This document shows, in pieces, positions 36,889 to 46,672 of a DNA stretch of 64,000 nucleotides (positions are counted from its first letter, which is position 1; each line of letters begins with the position of its first letter). The notes beneath the pieces are model-generated. The model saw only the letters and a list, made by a program, of their open reading frames with translations. It had not been told where the DNA came from and did not search any database. Position numbers and translations under genes: made by a program. Origin of the DNA: Clusia tigrina (Eukaryota; Arthropoda; Insecta; Diptera; Clusiidae). The stretch is taken from contig OV050033.1 of assembly GCA_920105625.2 (NCBI GenBank), positions 16,512,001 through 16,576,000 on the forward strand. Direction: 5' to 3'.

Positions 36889-37110
36889 ATGCCACCAAAA
36901 CGACAAAACATTGGCCGCTACACAAATAGTGCCAGACGCAATAGAGTTAGTGTCCAAAGGAGAAATGAAGGGGAAGAAGCATCAAGGCAAAGAATTGTAC
37001 CAAATGCCGAAAGTTCATCACAACAACACCAATCACAAAGTAATGCAACTCGGGTAAGAATTAGAAAACTACGAAAATATTTTTTAAATGCTGATCGTAA
37101 TGAACTCTAG
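36889..37110 (+). CDS. N-terminal segment of the Helitron protein, candidate first exon or broken by one stop
   Basis: A basic, low-complexity reading frame starting MPPKRQNIGR and ending at TAG (37108-37110). It is in the same frame as the 1391-codon ORF and only 18 nt separates that stop from its ATG. Fly Helitron proteins usually begin with an Arg-rich stretch like this before the HHELPMQ-type segment, so the two ORFs are parts of one protein. The stop is either a nonsense mutation or the last bases of an intron (37054-37110). If spliced, 55 codons join to EHHELP and the main ORF for a protein of 1452 residues, the usual size for insect Helitrons. If unspliced, the last 18 residues before the stop are Arg/Lys-rich and also look plausible as coding sequence, so the sequence alone does not settle it. 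Confidence 0.7.
   Translation: MPPKRQNIGRYTNSARRNRVSVQRRNEGEEASRQRIVPNAESSSQQHQSQSNATRVRIRKLRKYFLNADRNEL
37054..37110 (+). other. Candidate 57-nt phase-0 intron in the Helitron gene
   Basis: The donor reads CGG then GTAAGAAT and the acceptor reads GAACTCTAG then GAA. Both match fly splice consensus. The length of 57 nt is within the range of short fly introns and is a multiple of three. It begins and ends on codon boundaries, and its terminal TAG is the only stop interrupting the protein. A T-run and a branch-like CTGATCGTAAT lie upstream of the acceptor. It could instead be coding sequence in which one codon mutated to TAG. Confidence 0.45.
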
Positions 37111-37128
37111 GAACATCATGAATTACCC

Positions 37129-40100
37129 ATGCAAATTATTCAACGGGGAACACTTAACCGCATTGCATTTCAATATGACCCAAACATTAATTACAGCTTG
37201 CATTCAGTCGTCGCTGTTGGTCATATGAATAAAGTTTGCACAAACTGTAAAGCATTGAAGTTTAAAAATGAAGCGCCAGGAATTTGTTGTTTGAATGGCA
37301 AAGTCAAATTGCCATTTTTGACTACACCACCTGAGCCATTGCTTTCATTAGTTGCAGGTACTACAGCATTATCGAAGCATTTTTTGGCCCATATACGAAA
37401 TTATAATACATGTTTTCAAATGACGTCGTTTGGTGCGACAAATATAATAAATGACACCTACATGCCAACATTTAAGATTCAAGGTCAAGTCTACCATAAA
37501 GCAGGTTCTTTGTTACCGTTACCGGATGCTGAGCACAAGTTTTTGCAAATTTATTTTATTGGAAATTCAAATGACCAACTACATCAACGTTGTGCGATTT
37601 ACAAAGCCGCTAAAAAGGAAATACTAGAATCATTGCAAAATTTTTTCCATCAGCACAACGAATTAATTACATTGTTCAAAACAGCTACTGACCGCATGCC
37701 ATCCGATAGTCATCAAATCGTGATTCGAGCGGATAAAACTCCTATTGGGCAACACGCTCGAAGATTTAATGCTCCAACTATCGATGAAGTGGCTATCATA
37801 ATTGTTGGCGAACAATTTGAATCACGCGACATCGTACTACAACTTCGAAACGATCGTCTAATACGTGTGGCAGAAACTCATAGATCATACGATGCTTTGC
37901 AATATCCAATAATATTTTGGAAGGGTGAAGATGGGTATCATTTTAACTTAAAAATGATAAATCCACAAAATGGTGAAGAAACAAACAAAAAAGTCAGTGC
38001 TATGAATTACTATTCATATCGTTTGATGATTCGTGAAGACGAAGAAAATCACATTTTAAAATGTCGCCAATTATTTCATCAGTACATCGTTGACATGTAT
38101 GCCAAGATTGAATCGGAACGATTGTTGTATATTCGCATGAATCAAAAGAAACTACGATCTGAAGAGTATATACATTTGCGTGATGCAGTAAACAATGACT
38201 ACAATGCAAGTGACTATGGCAGAGTTACAATATTACCAGCAACATATGCAGGCAGCCCACGCCACATGCAGGAATACGCACAAGATGCGATAGCGTACGT
38301 TCGGCAATACGGACGTCCTGATTTGTTTATTACATTTACGTGTAATCCCACATGGATTGAGATCAAGGAACACCTATTTCCCGGACAATCGACAGTTGAT
38401 CGACATGATATTACTGCACGGGTTTTTAAACTGAAATTAAAATCGTTAATGGATTTTATAACTAAACATCAAGTATTCGGAGAGACACGTTGTTGGATGT
38501 ATTCCGTTGAATGGCAGAAAAGAGGATTACCTCATGCCCATATTTTGATTTGGCTGGTCACCAAAATAACTCCCGATGAGATTGATCATGTCATTTCAGC
38601 GGAAATTCCCGATACAACTGCCGATCCAGAATTATTTCAAGTAATAATCAAAAACATGATACATGGTCCATGTGGAGCCCACAACATGAATTCGCCGTGT
38701 ATGGCAGATGGAAAATGTACAAAACGTTATCCCAGAGCATTGCTTCCCGAAACTATTACTGGCACTGATGGTTATCCACAATATCGACGTCGTTCAACCG
38801 ATCAAGGTGGTAAATCGATAATTTTAAAAGTTCGAAATGAAAACATTGAAGTTGACAATCGTTGGGTAGTGCCATATTCGCCACTACTAAGCAAAACATT
38901 TAAAGCTCACATAAACGTTGAATATTGCAATTCAGTCAAATCAATTAAATATATATGTAAATATATCCACAAAGGAAGTGATATGGCTGTATTTGAAGTA
39001 TCAGATCTGAGGTCTATGGACGAAATCCATCAGTATCAAATGGGGCGATATATCAGTAGCAACGAAGCCGTGTGGCGTATTTTTTCATTTGCAATACACG
39101 AACGTTATCCAACAGTAGTGCATTTAGCAGTGCATCTTCATAACGGGCAACGTGTTTATTTTACTGAACAAAATATTCGTGAAAGAGCATTAATTCCCCC
39201 AGCAACAACATTAACTGCATTTTTTTCTCTATGCCAAACTGACACATTTGCCAAAACATTGTTATATTCCGAAATACCCAAATACTTTACTTGGAATGCA
39301 TCGAGCAAAAAATTTATGCGGAGAAAACTAGGAAAAGCAGTTGAAGGTCACCAGAATTTATTTGCAACAGATGCGTTGGGAAGATTATATACAGTACACC
39401 CAAATCATGCAGAATGTTTTTATTTGCGTTTATTGTTAGTTAACATTCGCGGACCAACATCGTTTCAAAGCTTAAAAACAGTTAACGGCCATTTATGCGA
39501 AACATTTCAAGAAGCATGCCAAAAATTAAATTTACTGGAAAATGATTCACACTGGGATAGTTCACTGGCTGACGCATCGATTTCGGCTCCTCCAAGTCAA
39601 ATACGTAATTTATTTGCAATTATATTATGTACATGTTTACCATCGAATCCAATGGAGTTATGGGAAAAATACAAGGATTATATGGCCGATGATATTCTGC
39701 ACCGACTACGTAGAAATTGTTTAAACGAAGAATTGCAATTCTCGCGTGAAATATATAACGAAGCATTGATTTTGATCGAAGACAAATGTTTGGCAATCGT
39801 TAATAAACCATTATCACAACTCGGAATAACGTCACCTGATCGATCCATAAATACCATAATTGATAGCGAATTACAGCGTGAACAACGATTTGACATCAAT
39901 GATCTGAACCAATATGTAGAAACAAATGTTTCAAAATTATTGGAGCAACAAAAGAAATTTTATGACACGATAATGCGAGCAGTTAATGATCAAAGTGGAG
40001 GAATGTTTTTCTTGGATGCACCGGGAGGCACAGGAAAAACATTTTTAATATCATTAATATTAGCCACCATACGATCACAAAATGGTATTGCATTGGCAAT

Positions 40101-41304
40101 TGCATCGTCAGGAATCGCGGCAACACTATTGGATGGCGGCCGGACGGCACATTCAGCACTTAAATTGCCATTAAATATTCATTACATTGAAACACCAACA
40201 TGTAATATTTCAAAAACCTCAGGAATGGGCAAAGTGCTACAGCAGTGCAAGATAATTGTATGGGACGAATGCACAATGGCAAATAAAAAATCGTTGGAAG
40301 CATTAGATCGCACGTTGCAAGATCTACGAGGTAACGAAACCCCTTTCGGTGGAGCTCTATTAGTATTGGCAGGCGATTTTCGACAAACGTTGCCAGTAAT
40401 ACCCCGTTCGACACCTGCTGATGAATTGAATGCCTGTTTAAAGGCTTCCAATTTATGGAGACACGTCATTAAATTTAATTTAAGTACAAACATGCGTGTT
40501 CAGTTACAAACCAATGCTTCTGCAGAACGTTTTGCGCAACAACTACTAGATGTCGGAAATGGAAAGATTGCAGTTGATGAATCGACGGGATGCATTAAAT
40601 TACCCTCTGATTTTTACAGAACCGCACAGTCAAAAGAAAAATTAATTCAATGCGTATTTCCAGATTTAGCAAAAAATTACAAATGTCACCAATGGTTAAG
40701 CGAACGTGCAATACTGGCTGCAAAAAACGCGGATGTAAATGATATTAATAACTGCATTCAAGACGCGTTACCAGGTGAAACAAAAACTTATAAATCGATA
40801 GATACTGTTATGAATCAAGACGAGGCAATACATTATCCAACTGAATTCTTGAATTCGCTTGATTTACCTGGATTGCCACCACACATTTTAAATTTGAAGA
40901 TTGGCGTTCCTATCATTCTTCTTAGAAATATTGATCCTCCACGTCTTTGCAATGGTACCAGATTGGCAGTCAAAAAATTGTTAAATAATGTCATTGAATC
41001 CACAATATTGACTGGAAAATTCAAAGGAGAAGATGTGCTATTGCCACGTATACCGATGATTCCCACAGATGTGCCTTTTGAATTCAAAAGGCTTCAATTT
41101 CCCATTAAACTGGCCTTTGCGATAACCATTAATAAATCCCAAGGTCAATCACTTCAAATATGTGGTTTAAATTTGGAGAATCCCTGTTTTTCTCATGGCC
41201 AATTATATGTTGCATGCTCCCGTGTAGGAAAACCTGACGCTTTATTTATATATGCGCCAAATAGCACTACCAAGAACATTGTATACCCAAGAGCATTGCA
41301 ATAA
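37129..41304 (+). CDS. Helitron Rep/helicase transposase (RepHel), main ORF
   Basis: Replication initiator fused to a Pif1-type superfamily 1 helicase; it would nick, unwind and rejoin Helitron DNA in the nucleus. This ORF of 1391 codons starts with ATG. Near the N-terminus is a Helitron-type segment with Cys pairs (VCTNCKALKF around residue 37; CFQMTSFGA at 95-103). Rep motifs follow: FTCNP at 403-407, the metal-binding H-A-H (His469 and His471 in GLPHAHILIW), and the two-tyrosine catalytic motif YICKY with Tyr608 and Tyr612. Helicase motifs follow: Walker A APGGTGKT (964-971, Lys970), Walker B VWDE (1044-1047), GDFRQTLPV (1082-1090), TINKSQGQS (1333-1341) and VACSRVGKP (1361-1369). All key residues are present and no stop or frameshift is seen. 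The frame stays open upstream of the ATG to 37111 (EHHELP), and a TAG precedes that, so the true N-terminus probably lies further upstream. An autonomous transposase is plausible. Confidence 0.93.
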   Translation: MQIIQRGTLNRIAFQYDPNINYSLHSVVAVGHMNKVCTNCKALKFKNEAPGICCLNGKVKLPFLTTPPEPLLSLVAGTTALSKHFLAHIRNYNTCFQMTSFGATNIINDTYMPTFKIQGQVYHKAGSLLPLPDAEHKFLQIYFIGNSNDQLHQRCAIYKAAKKEILESLQNFFHQHNELITLFKTATDRMPSDSHQIVIRADKTPIGQHARRFNAPTIDEVAIIIVGEQFESRDIVLQLRNDRLIRVAETHRSYDALQYPIIFWKGEDGYHFNLKMINPQNGEETNKKVSAMNYYSYRLMIREDEENHILKCRQLFHQYIVDMYAKIESERLLYIRMNQKKLRSEEYIHLRDAVNNDYNASDYGRVTILPATYAGSPRHMQEYAQDAIAYVRQYGRPDLFITFTCNPTWIEIKEHLFPGQSTVDRHDITARVFKLKLKSLMDFITKHQVFGETRCWMYSVEWQKRGLPHAHILIWLVTKITPDEIDHVISAEIPDTTADPELFQVIIKNMIHGPCGAHNMNSPCMADGKCTKRYPRALLPETITGTDGYPQYRRRSTDQGGKSIILKVRNENIEVDNRWVVPYSPLLSKTFKAHINVEYCNSVKSIKYICKYIHKGSDMAVFEVSDLRSMDEIHQYQMGRYISSNEAVWRIFSFAIHERYPTVVHLAVHLHNGQRVYFTEQNIRERALIPPATTLTAFFSLCQTDTFAKTLLYSEIPKYFTWNASSKKFMRRKLGKAVEGHQNLFATDALGRLYTVHPNHAECFYLRLLLVNIRGPTSFQSLKTVNGHLCETFQEACQKLNLLENDSHWDSSLADASISAPPSQIRNLFAIILCTCLPSNPMELWEKYKDYMADDILHRLRRNCLNEELQFSREIYNEALILIEDKCLAIVNKPLSQLGITSPDRSINTIIDSELQREQRFDINDLNQYVETNVSKLLEQQKKFYDTIMRAVNDQSGGMFFLDAPGGTGKTFLISLILATIRSQNGIALAIASSGIAATLLDGGRTAHSALKLPLNIHYIETPTCNISKTSGMGKVLQQCKIIVWDECTMANKKSLEALDRTLQDLRGNETPFGGALLVLAGDFRQTLPVIPRSTPADELNACLKASNLWRHVIKFNLSTNMRVQLQTNASAERFAQQLLDVGNGKIAVDESTGCIKLPSDFYRTAQSKEKLIQCVFPDLAKNYKCHQWLSERAILAAKNADVNDINNCIQDALPGETKTYKSIDTVMNQDEAIHYPTEFLNSLDLPGLPPHILNLKIGVPIILLRNIDPPRLCNGTRLAVKKLLNNVIESTILTGKFKGEDVLLPRIPMIPTDVPFEFKRLQFPIKLAFAITINKSQGQSLQICGLNLENPCFSHGQLYVACSRVGKPDALFIYAPNSTTKNIVYPRALQ

Positions 41305-41318
41305 TATTAAAGGTTGGT

Positions 41319-41324
41319 AATAAA
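41319..41324 (+). promoter_or_regulatory. Polyadenylation signal AATAAA of the Helitron gene
   Basis: AATAAA lies 15 nt after the TAA stop of the Rep/helicase ORF, inside the element. This suggests a very short 3' UTR. Several AT-rich alternatives follow, so the site actually used is uncertain. Confidence 0.5.
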
Positions 41325-41544
41325 GATATTGATATATATTAAAGTACTATACACTTTTGAATTGGTATTTCATTTTTATTGTTTTCATACGATGCTAAAT
41401 ATTTTAAACCACATCATAGCTAAATTTCACAAGCCGAACATGTTAACATTTTAGGAACAAAATACAAGTAAGATAAAACAACATATTAATATTAGTTACT
41501 AAATTTAGTTTTACTAACTTTTATTACTTTTTGCCCACAGCCAT

Positions 41545-41574
41545 GCAATAGCGAAGCATTGCCGGGTATGCTAG
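41545..41574 (+). terminator. Helitron 3' end: hairpin plus CTAG
   Basis: GCAAT (41545-41549) pairs with ATTGC (41558-41562); an inner GC/GC pair extends the stem past a bulged A to a GAA loop. Eight nt later the element ends in CTAG (41571-41574), followed by host T. A hairpin about 10 nt before CTRR is the Helitron signal for ending strand transfer. It is a transposition terminator, not a transcription terminator. Confidence 0.9.
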
Positions 41575-42885
41575 TAATAAATAAACATAAGTTGAACTGG
41601 ATACTAGAATCATATCAGGACATGAGAATCATGATAGGGAATGGTTAAATATAATTTTTATAAGATTTTTATAAATTTTTTTTGCCAAGGACTTCTTCGA
41701 AAAATGCGGGTGAATATATTCTTGAGAGAAAACAGAGAAATACGGAAAAAAGATTCTAATATGGTAAAAGGCCAAAATTGACATTTCTGGAAACTTTCCT
41801 AAGCAATTGCTTCATCTATAAGGACATCTCCTTTTCTTATGTATCTCTGTACTCGTATTTATATACCTATACTTCCTTATATATACTCATATTAAAAAGC
41901 AGGTAATCAAGACAAAATATATCCTATTTTGATCCAGCAATCAAGACAAAATATGTCCTATTTTAACCCTACTAAAATTCACTGAGAGCACATTTTCTAA
42001 AACTTCCTCCCAGCTACCAGGAACTATACCTGGGAATATGCCTATCCGATTTCGTCGATCTAAACATAAAGATATCTCCTTTTTTCTGTATACTTTTCCT
42101 CATATTCTCAGAACTCCCACTGGTCAGATGCCATTGAAAGTTTTGATATATTCTGTTTAGCTTGTTCCAAGGACACTTGGCTTGAAGTCTGAATTGTACA
42201 CTATGTCTTACACTCTGTCTTATAGAGATGAACACCATCTTTCAAGCAGCTGCTCATTATGTGAGTGTATTCGCTTGAAATCAGTCCAAGATATTCCTCA
42301 TCTTTATCCATAACCATCTCACTCCCTCACAAAACACTATTTCCCCTGTGAAGTTTTCTTTTAGCACTCATACTCGTATCTCCTTAATTTTTGTTTTGTG
42401 TCTTTTTCCTGGAAGCTTTTATTCCGCTGTTATCCCGGTCACGTTGGGATTTGGCTCACAGTTTATCGCATTTACAGCCAAATAACGAAATTGTCTGTGC
42501 TGATTTATGGCGGCGCAGATGTCGATGTGTCGCTTTTATTTTCAATTTTGACGGAAAATCTTCAATATGTCAAACTAATAAAACCGAATATGACAACCAA
42601 AGATATTGCGGCAATTGGTAACGGATAAAGTTGTTGGCTTTGTTGCTTTTGTCATGACTATTGTTGCTTTTGCCGCTGACTACAAGTGCCGCATATTTAT
42701 ATGTAGATAAAGCCAATATACAAGTGGTGCGATGTAGGCTGGTGAGAGGAACTATTCGCGAGGCGGATGAGTTATGGATGGGAGGGTTGAATGTCCTTGA
42801 GCTCGTTTGAGCGTAAGTGATACTGTGACCTAAGTTGTTTGTCTGGATATAGGTTGAAAAACGGGGCTGCTGAGACTGTCAGGGA
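41575..42885. other. Non-coding stretch right of the Helitron
   Basis: A direct duplication of about 34 bp (ATCAAGACAAAATATRTCCT) lies at 41907-41975. No gene is seen. Confidence 0.6.
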
Positions 42886-43275
42886 GCCCTCTGTGGTCTA
42901 GTGGTGAGAATGCTAGGATCACGCTCAAAGGGTCGCAAATTCAAATCCTGCAGTGGTAAGCATGCTAGACTCACACTCGAGGGGTGACAGATTCAAATCC
43001 TGCAGTGGTAAGCATGCTAGACTCACACTCAAGGGGTGACAGATTCAAATCCTGCCCCGGGCTTGGTGTCAAAAATGCCTCTTTCTAAAAAAATAGTTTT
43101 CGAGTCGAAGGCCTCAGTAGCCAGAACTCATTGCCCAATATATTGCACTCAATGGGTCGCAGATTTAAATCCTGCCCTGGGCTTGGTCTCAAAAATGCTT
43201 TTCACTAAAAAAAAATGTTCTCTTCGAGTCGAAGGCCTCACTTGCCAGAGCTCATTCCCTGATCTCTTGCAGTCA
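42886..43275 (+). mobile_element. tRNA-headed SINE-like repeat, tandem copy
   Basis: The head resembles a tRNA: a perfect pol III A box TGGTCTAGTGG (42894-42904) and a B-box-like AATTCAAATCC (42938-42948), 33 nt apart, the spacing of a real tRNA gene (tRNA-Glu looks closest by eye). A unit of about 52 bp then repeats twice, each with GATTCAAATCC. A tail follows (CTTGGTGTCAAAAATGCC, A-run, TTCGAGTCGAAGGCCTC), then another partial head and a second tail (43150-43240). Related tails occur at 23.3 and 27.6 kb. It is not a functional tRNA, since no acceptor stem is seen. It is interpreted as a tRNA-derived SINE that has formed tandem copies. Confidence 0.6.
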
Positions 43276-46200
43276 TAATTGAATTAGGGTGTAAGAAAGA
43301 ATCATAATAATATTTAAGTTCTTTGGATTCTCCAAAAGGATTCTCTTATATTTGCATATATATGTCCTGAAAATATAACAGTGGAGTTCTTCCACTGTTC
43401 GAGTATTTCCGCCTTTCTGATTGGGTACCAAAGGAAGTGTCAGAATACTCAGTCAAGTGTGATAAATGGCCGGCTCATTATTTTTCATCTCGAAGTGGTT
43501 TCTCTGACTAGAAACAAACTCGATTATTTTCATATTATCAGGAGAAAAATCAGACTCATTCATTCTAATAGAATAATTGCAAACTTTCTTCAAAAGTCAA
43601 GGAACAACTTCCTTATAGGGAAGCTTTCAGTAAGGTTAACAGGCTCATCCTCAACTGTTATAAATATGTGTGGGCTCAACAAGTGGATGTCCTCTTTCGT
43701 CTCCTCCCATTTCTGCATAAAAACGCTTCGCTATTATATACGATTTGTCTTCATTCTACACCTATACATCATATTCTTTTCAATACTTGATCCAATTTGG
43801 CTGCAGATATGATTCTTATTTCTTATTAGTTCCATTTCTATAATTGCTTCAAACTTAAATACTGATCCAGCATCCTTGAAAAACTTCCACTGATTTCACT
43901 TACTTTAATTCTATGTAAATGCTCTTCATAATTTTCCTAGTAAGTCCTTTAAAGGAGCCACTTATTCGACTTTCTTTCATGTCATTTAGCTTACAAATTA
44001 TTAAATTATATTCCAATTATTTGCGAATATCTTCCAACTTAATAGAAATCAAGACCAATTATTTCAGTCCATTCCGTCTCTGCGCAATTAGTCTGTCCTC
44101 CTGAATGCACTTAGCACAAAATTCAATTGGGAAAACTCCAGCACAAAAAAGGTCCTCATTGTTTACCATTCAAATGTGGCGCTGAAAAACTTTTCCACCG
44201 CACTAAAAATATTGCTTGACTTTTCTTTGATTATCGTTTACAGCAAAACTAAGCAAATCGTTATTGCAACTGCTCTGTTCGGCTCGCCTGCTCTGCGACG
44301 GCACGGCACTTGCGGGCGGGAGTGTTTCGTGGGGGGCCACAACTGCACTGCAAACAGGCCTTCATGAGAGAAAAAAGTAGAAAAACGAAACAAGGAAAAT
44401 AGTGAAAAGTTTTTGTAGCTACAAGTTTTGGCCGGCCAAAGCCAATCGAGGACGAAGGAGCCAACAGACGCCGAAGAAAATAAGACGATTGGAGCATTGA
44501 ATTGCCATTGGCGCGCTGGGCGCTCCCAAAGGATCAGCGAGCGAGTTAGCAGCCTTGCTGCAAATAAACCAATAAAAAAAGGTGAACTCAACTTGAGCAA
44601 GTCTGTGGAGGATTTCGAATGTTTTGCTGGGAAAATTAGGAGAAAGATGTGAAATAATAAGCACAATGCGGTTATGATGAGCTCAAAGAAAGTCCTTCTG
44701 CGTCATGCCTCCTGCCGGTGCGCCAATGCGAATGCAGCAGTCGTGGGCAGGACTTGGCAACTGCCTGGCAATGAATTCTGTTCTGCTGCGATTTTCATGT
44801 TGTGCTTCCTTTATCTACCGTCTCAAACTTTGAGGGGATTAAAGTAAATGTGCAAAATGGAAATTTAAATAGTTTTATCTCCATAAAAACTGAAGTCTGC
44901 AAAATGTAGCCTGCAACATGAATACACAATTTATTTAACCTCGCGTATCCTTTACAACATATTTGTTATGCTCCTTTCATTATGCAGTGTATTCACAGAT
45001 CGAGTCGTATGACATATGCAACCGCATCCTTGGCAACATATCCTTTCTTTGGCAGCGAAATCCCTTAAATAAACTTTAATTTCATTAAAATGGCAGGGCG
45101 CGCAGAGGCGTGTGCACTACAGTGGCCCAATCCGATGGTGCCTTAATTTAATTAATATTTTTGCGGCTTAAAATTGCGTGTAGTTTACTTCATTATGCAA
45201 CAATTATCCTCGGCGAAATCATTGCTTAATCCTTTACGCATGCATGCAGAGGTTGTAACAACGGCAACAGCGATGGCGCTGCCAGGAAATCCATTTTAAT
45301 ACGTTTTTCAATAAAGTATAAAAATAATATGTAAATACATTTTTATTTCTTATTTTCAGGATGATGGAATTTGTCACTGCTCTGCGCACACGCACACGCG
45401 CCCACTTTCACAAAGTTACGCTCCAACACACTCACACACACAAATGCACTACCGCGCACACGCAAACAGGATGCAACTGTATAATGCATAAAGGAAGTGA
45501 TGTCTTTATTACAATGCGCGACCAAATTGCGCGCGTGTTGCCGGCGCTCGAGTATCAATGCTGGAGCCGGATAAGCGCACCGACATACGAAATATAAATT
45601 AAATTATCAACCGCGCTGGAAAATTGCTGAAAATTTATTAAGAAGCAAAACAGAGCCTGCGACAGCAGCTGAAACAACAACAACAACAACAACAAATTAA
45701 AATTAAAGTTAATATAAATGCTGCATTAACGCACCACCACACAGAGACCCACATGGAGGCTCAGACAGGCAGAGCGCCGACTCCTCTGTCCGATTGCTGC
45801 GGCGGCTGCAATGCCACTCCATCATCATAATTACTTTTTCCAGTGCGACTTTAAGGCGATTAAAAGGAGTTCTCTGTTTAATGGCATTTTGCTTCGGAGG
45901 AAATTAATCAACTCTCGGACTTTAAGGATATCGATAAAGGCTCAGCATGAATCCTGGGGATTTGTTTGCTGTAAGCAATTGAACGGCAATCTTGGGGCGC
46001 TGTATTGTTATGTCGTCCTTTAATTTATGACATTTCATTTGCTGCTCTGACTGTTTGTGATGTTTACTCATGTCACGAGTTTGAGCAGCGGTCAAGTCGA
46101 TGTGGTAAATGGATGGCATGACATCCTTACTAGTGGGGCAAATGATGTACCAACAAGGGAAAAGCAATTAAATACTGAATAGTCGAGTACTCTTTTCTTA

Positions 46201-46334
46201 TTTTTGCTTCCATTTGTCATCATTGAGAGCGAAAATTGCGACTTGATCTCTCGTACATTTTGTATCCATTCGTTGGGATTGTGATAAACACTTTGGAAAT
46301 CAAAGTATGTTTTTATTGATATGGTTTCTTCCTT
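43276..46334. other. Non-coding stretch, one unexplained ORF
   Basis: A plus-strand frame at 43381-43812 (143 codons, GTG at its left end, hydrophobic C-terminus) has no motif I recognise; in AT-rich sequence it may be chance. A (CAA)7 run lies at 45674-45695. The CpG-rich patch at 44270-44600 keeps frames open on both strands without recognisable content. Confidence 0.55.
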
Positions 46335-46672
46335 ATGTTCTGCGTAGTACGTGATGCGATTTTGCGCGTGCAAGCTGTCCGTCCATCAGGCGCGTGTGGG
46401 ACATCCGTCCGTTCAATGCCCCTCGCTCTAAGGTGTTTGCTTCAGTTAGACTTCCGCCCCAAAGCACCCAAACGGCGGTGCTGCAGAACTGCGAGTTCGG
46501 TTACCTGCAGTTCGCTGATTCTGCATCGATCAAGTGCATTCGTTCAAATCGAGGGGCAATCGGTCGTTGCACCGGAAAGCGGAAGTGGTGGGAACCCACA
46601 CCGTGGGAGCGTTGAGGTTTGCTGTCGCAGCACTTTAGGTCACGTAGGCCTCCGAACCGTGGCTTCGTGACA
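46335..46672 (+). other. CpG-dense block with several open frames, origin unknown
   Basis: About 340 bp visibly richer in G, C and CpG than both flanks, with sharp edges. An ATG frame of 111 codons spans it on the plus strand (from 46335). A second plus-strand frame of 73 codons (46394-46615) contains segments such as VRLPPQSTQTAVLQ and RKWWEPTPWER. A minus-strand frame is also mostly open. I recognise none of them. It could be an exon, a retrotransposon or retrogene fragment, or simply GC-rich sequence in which stops are rare. Confidence 0.35.

Larger units (their letters stand above)
35915..41574 (+). mobile_element. Helitron rolling-circle transposon, near full length
   Basis: A Helitron moves by rolling-circle replication using a Rep/helicase protein and leaves no target duplication. 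Seen here: the element begins TCTATATATATAAA directly after a host A, and ends with a short hairpin (41545-41562), an 8-nt spacer and CTAG directly before a host T. This is the insertion between A and T expected of the family. Inside are a 5' leader of about 970 bp, a small N-terminal coding segment, a 1391-codon Rep/helicase ORF on the same strand, an AATAAA signal just after its stop and a 3' non-coding part of about 270 bp. The leader contains a motif region (CTACTGTACCGATTAGCCTG) resembling the subterminal sequence of many insect Helitrons. Both ends and the protein look intact, so the insertion is probably young. Confidence 0.95.

Noticed and set aside
42891..42960. Functional tRNA gene
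   Set aside because: A- and B-box-like sites are present, but no acceptor stem or anticodon arm closes, and the segment continues into repeated SINE-like sequence.
43381..43812. 143-codon ORF as a gene
   Set aside because: It has no ATG at its left end, no recognisable domain and AT-rich composition; not enough to call a gene, though noted under that stretch.
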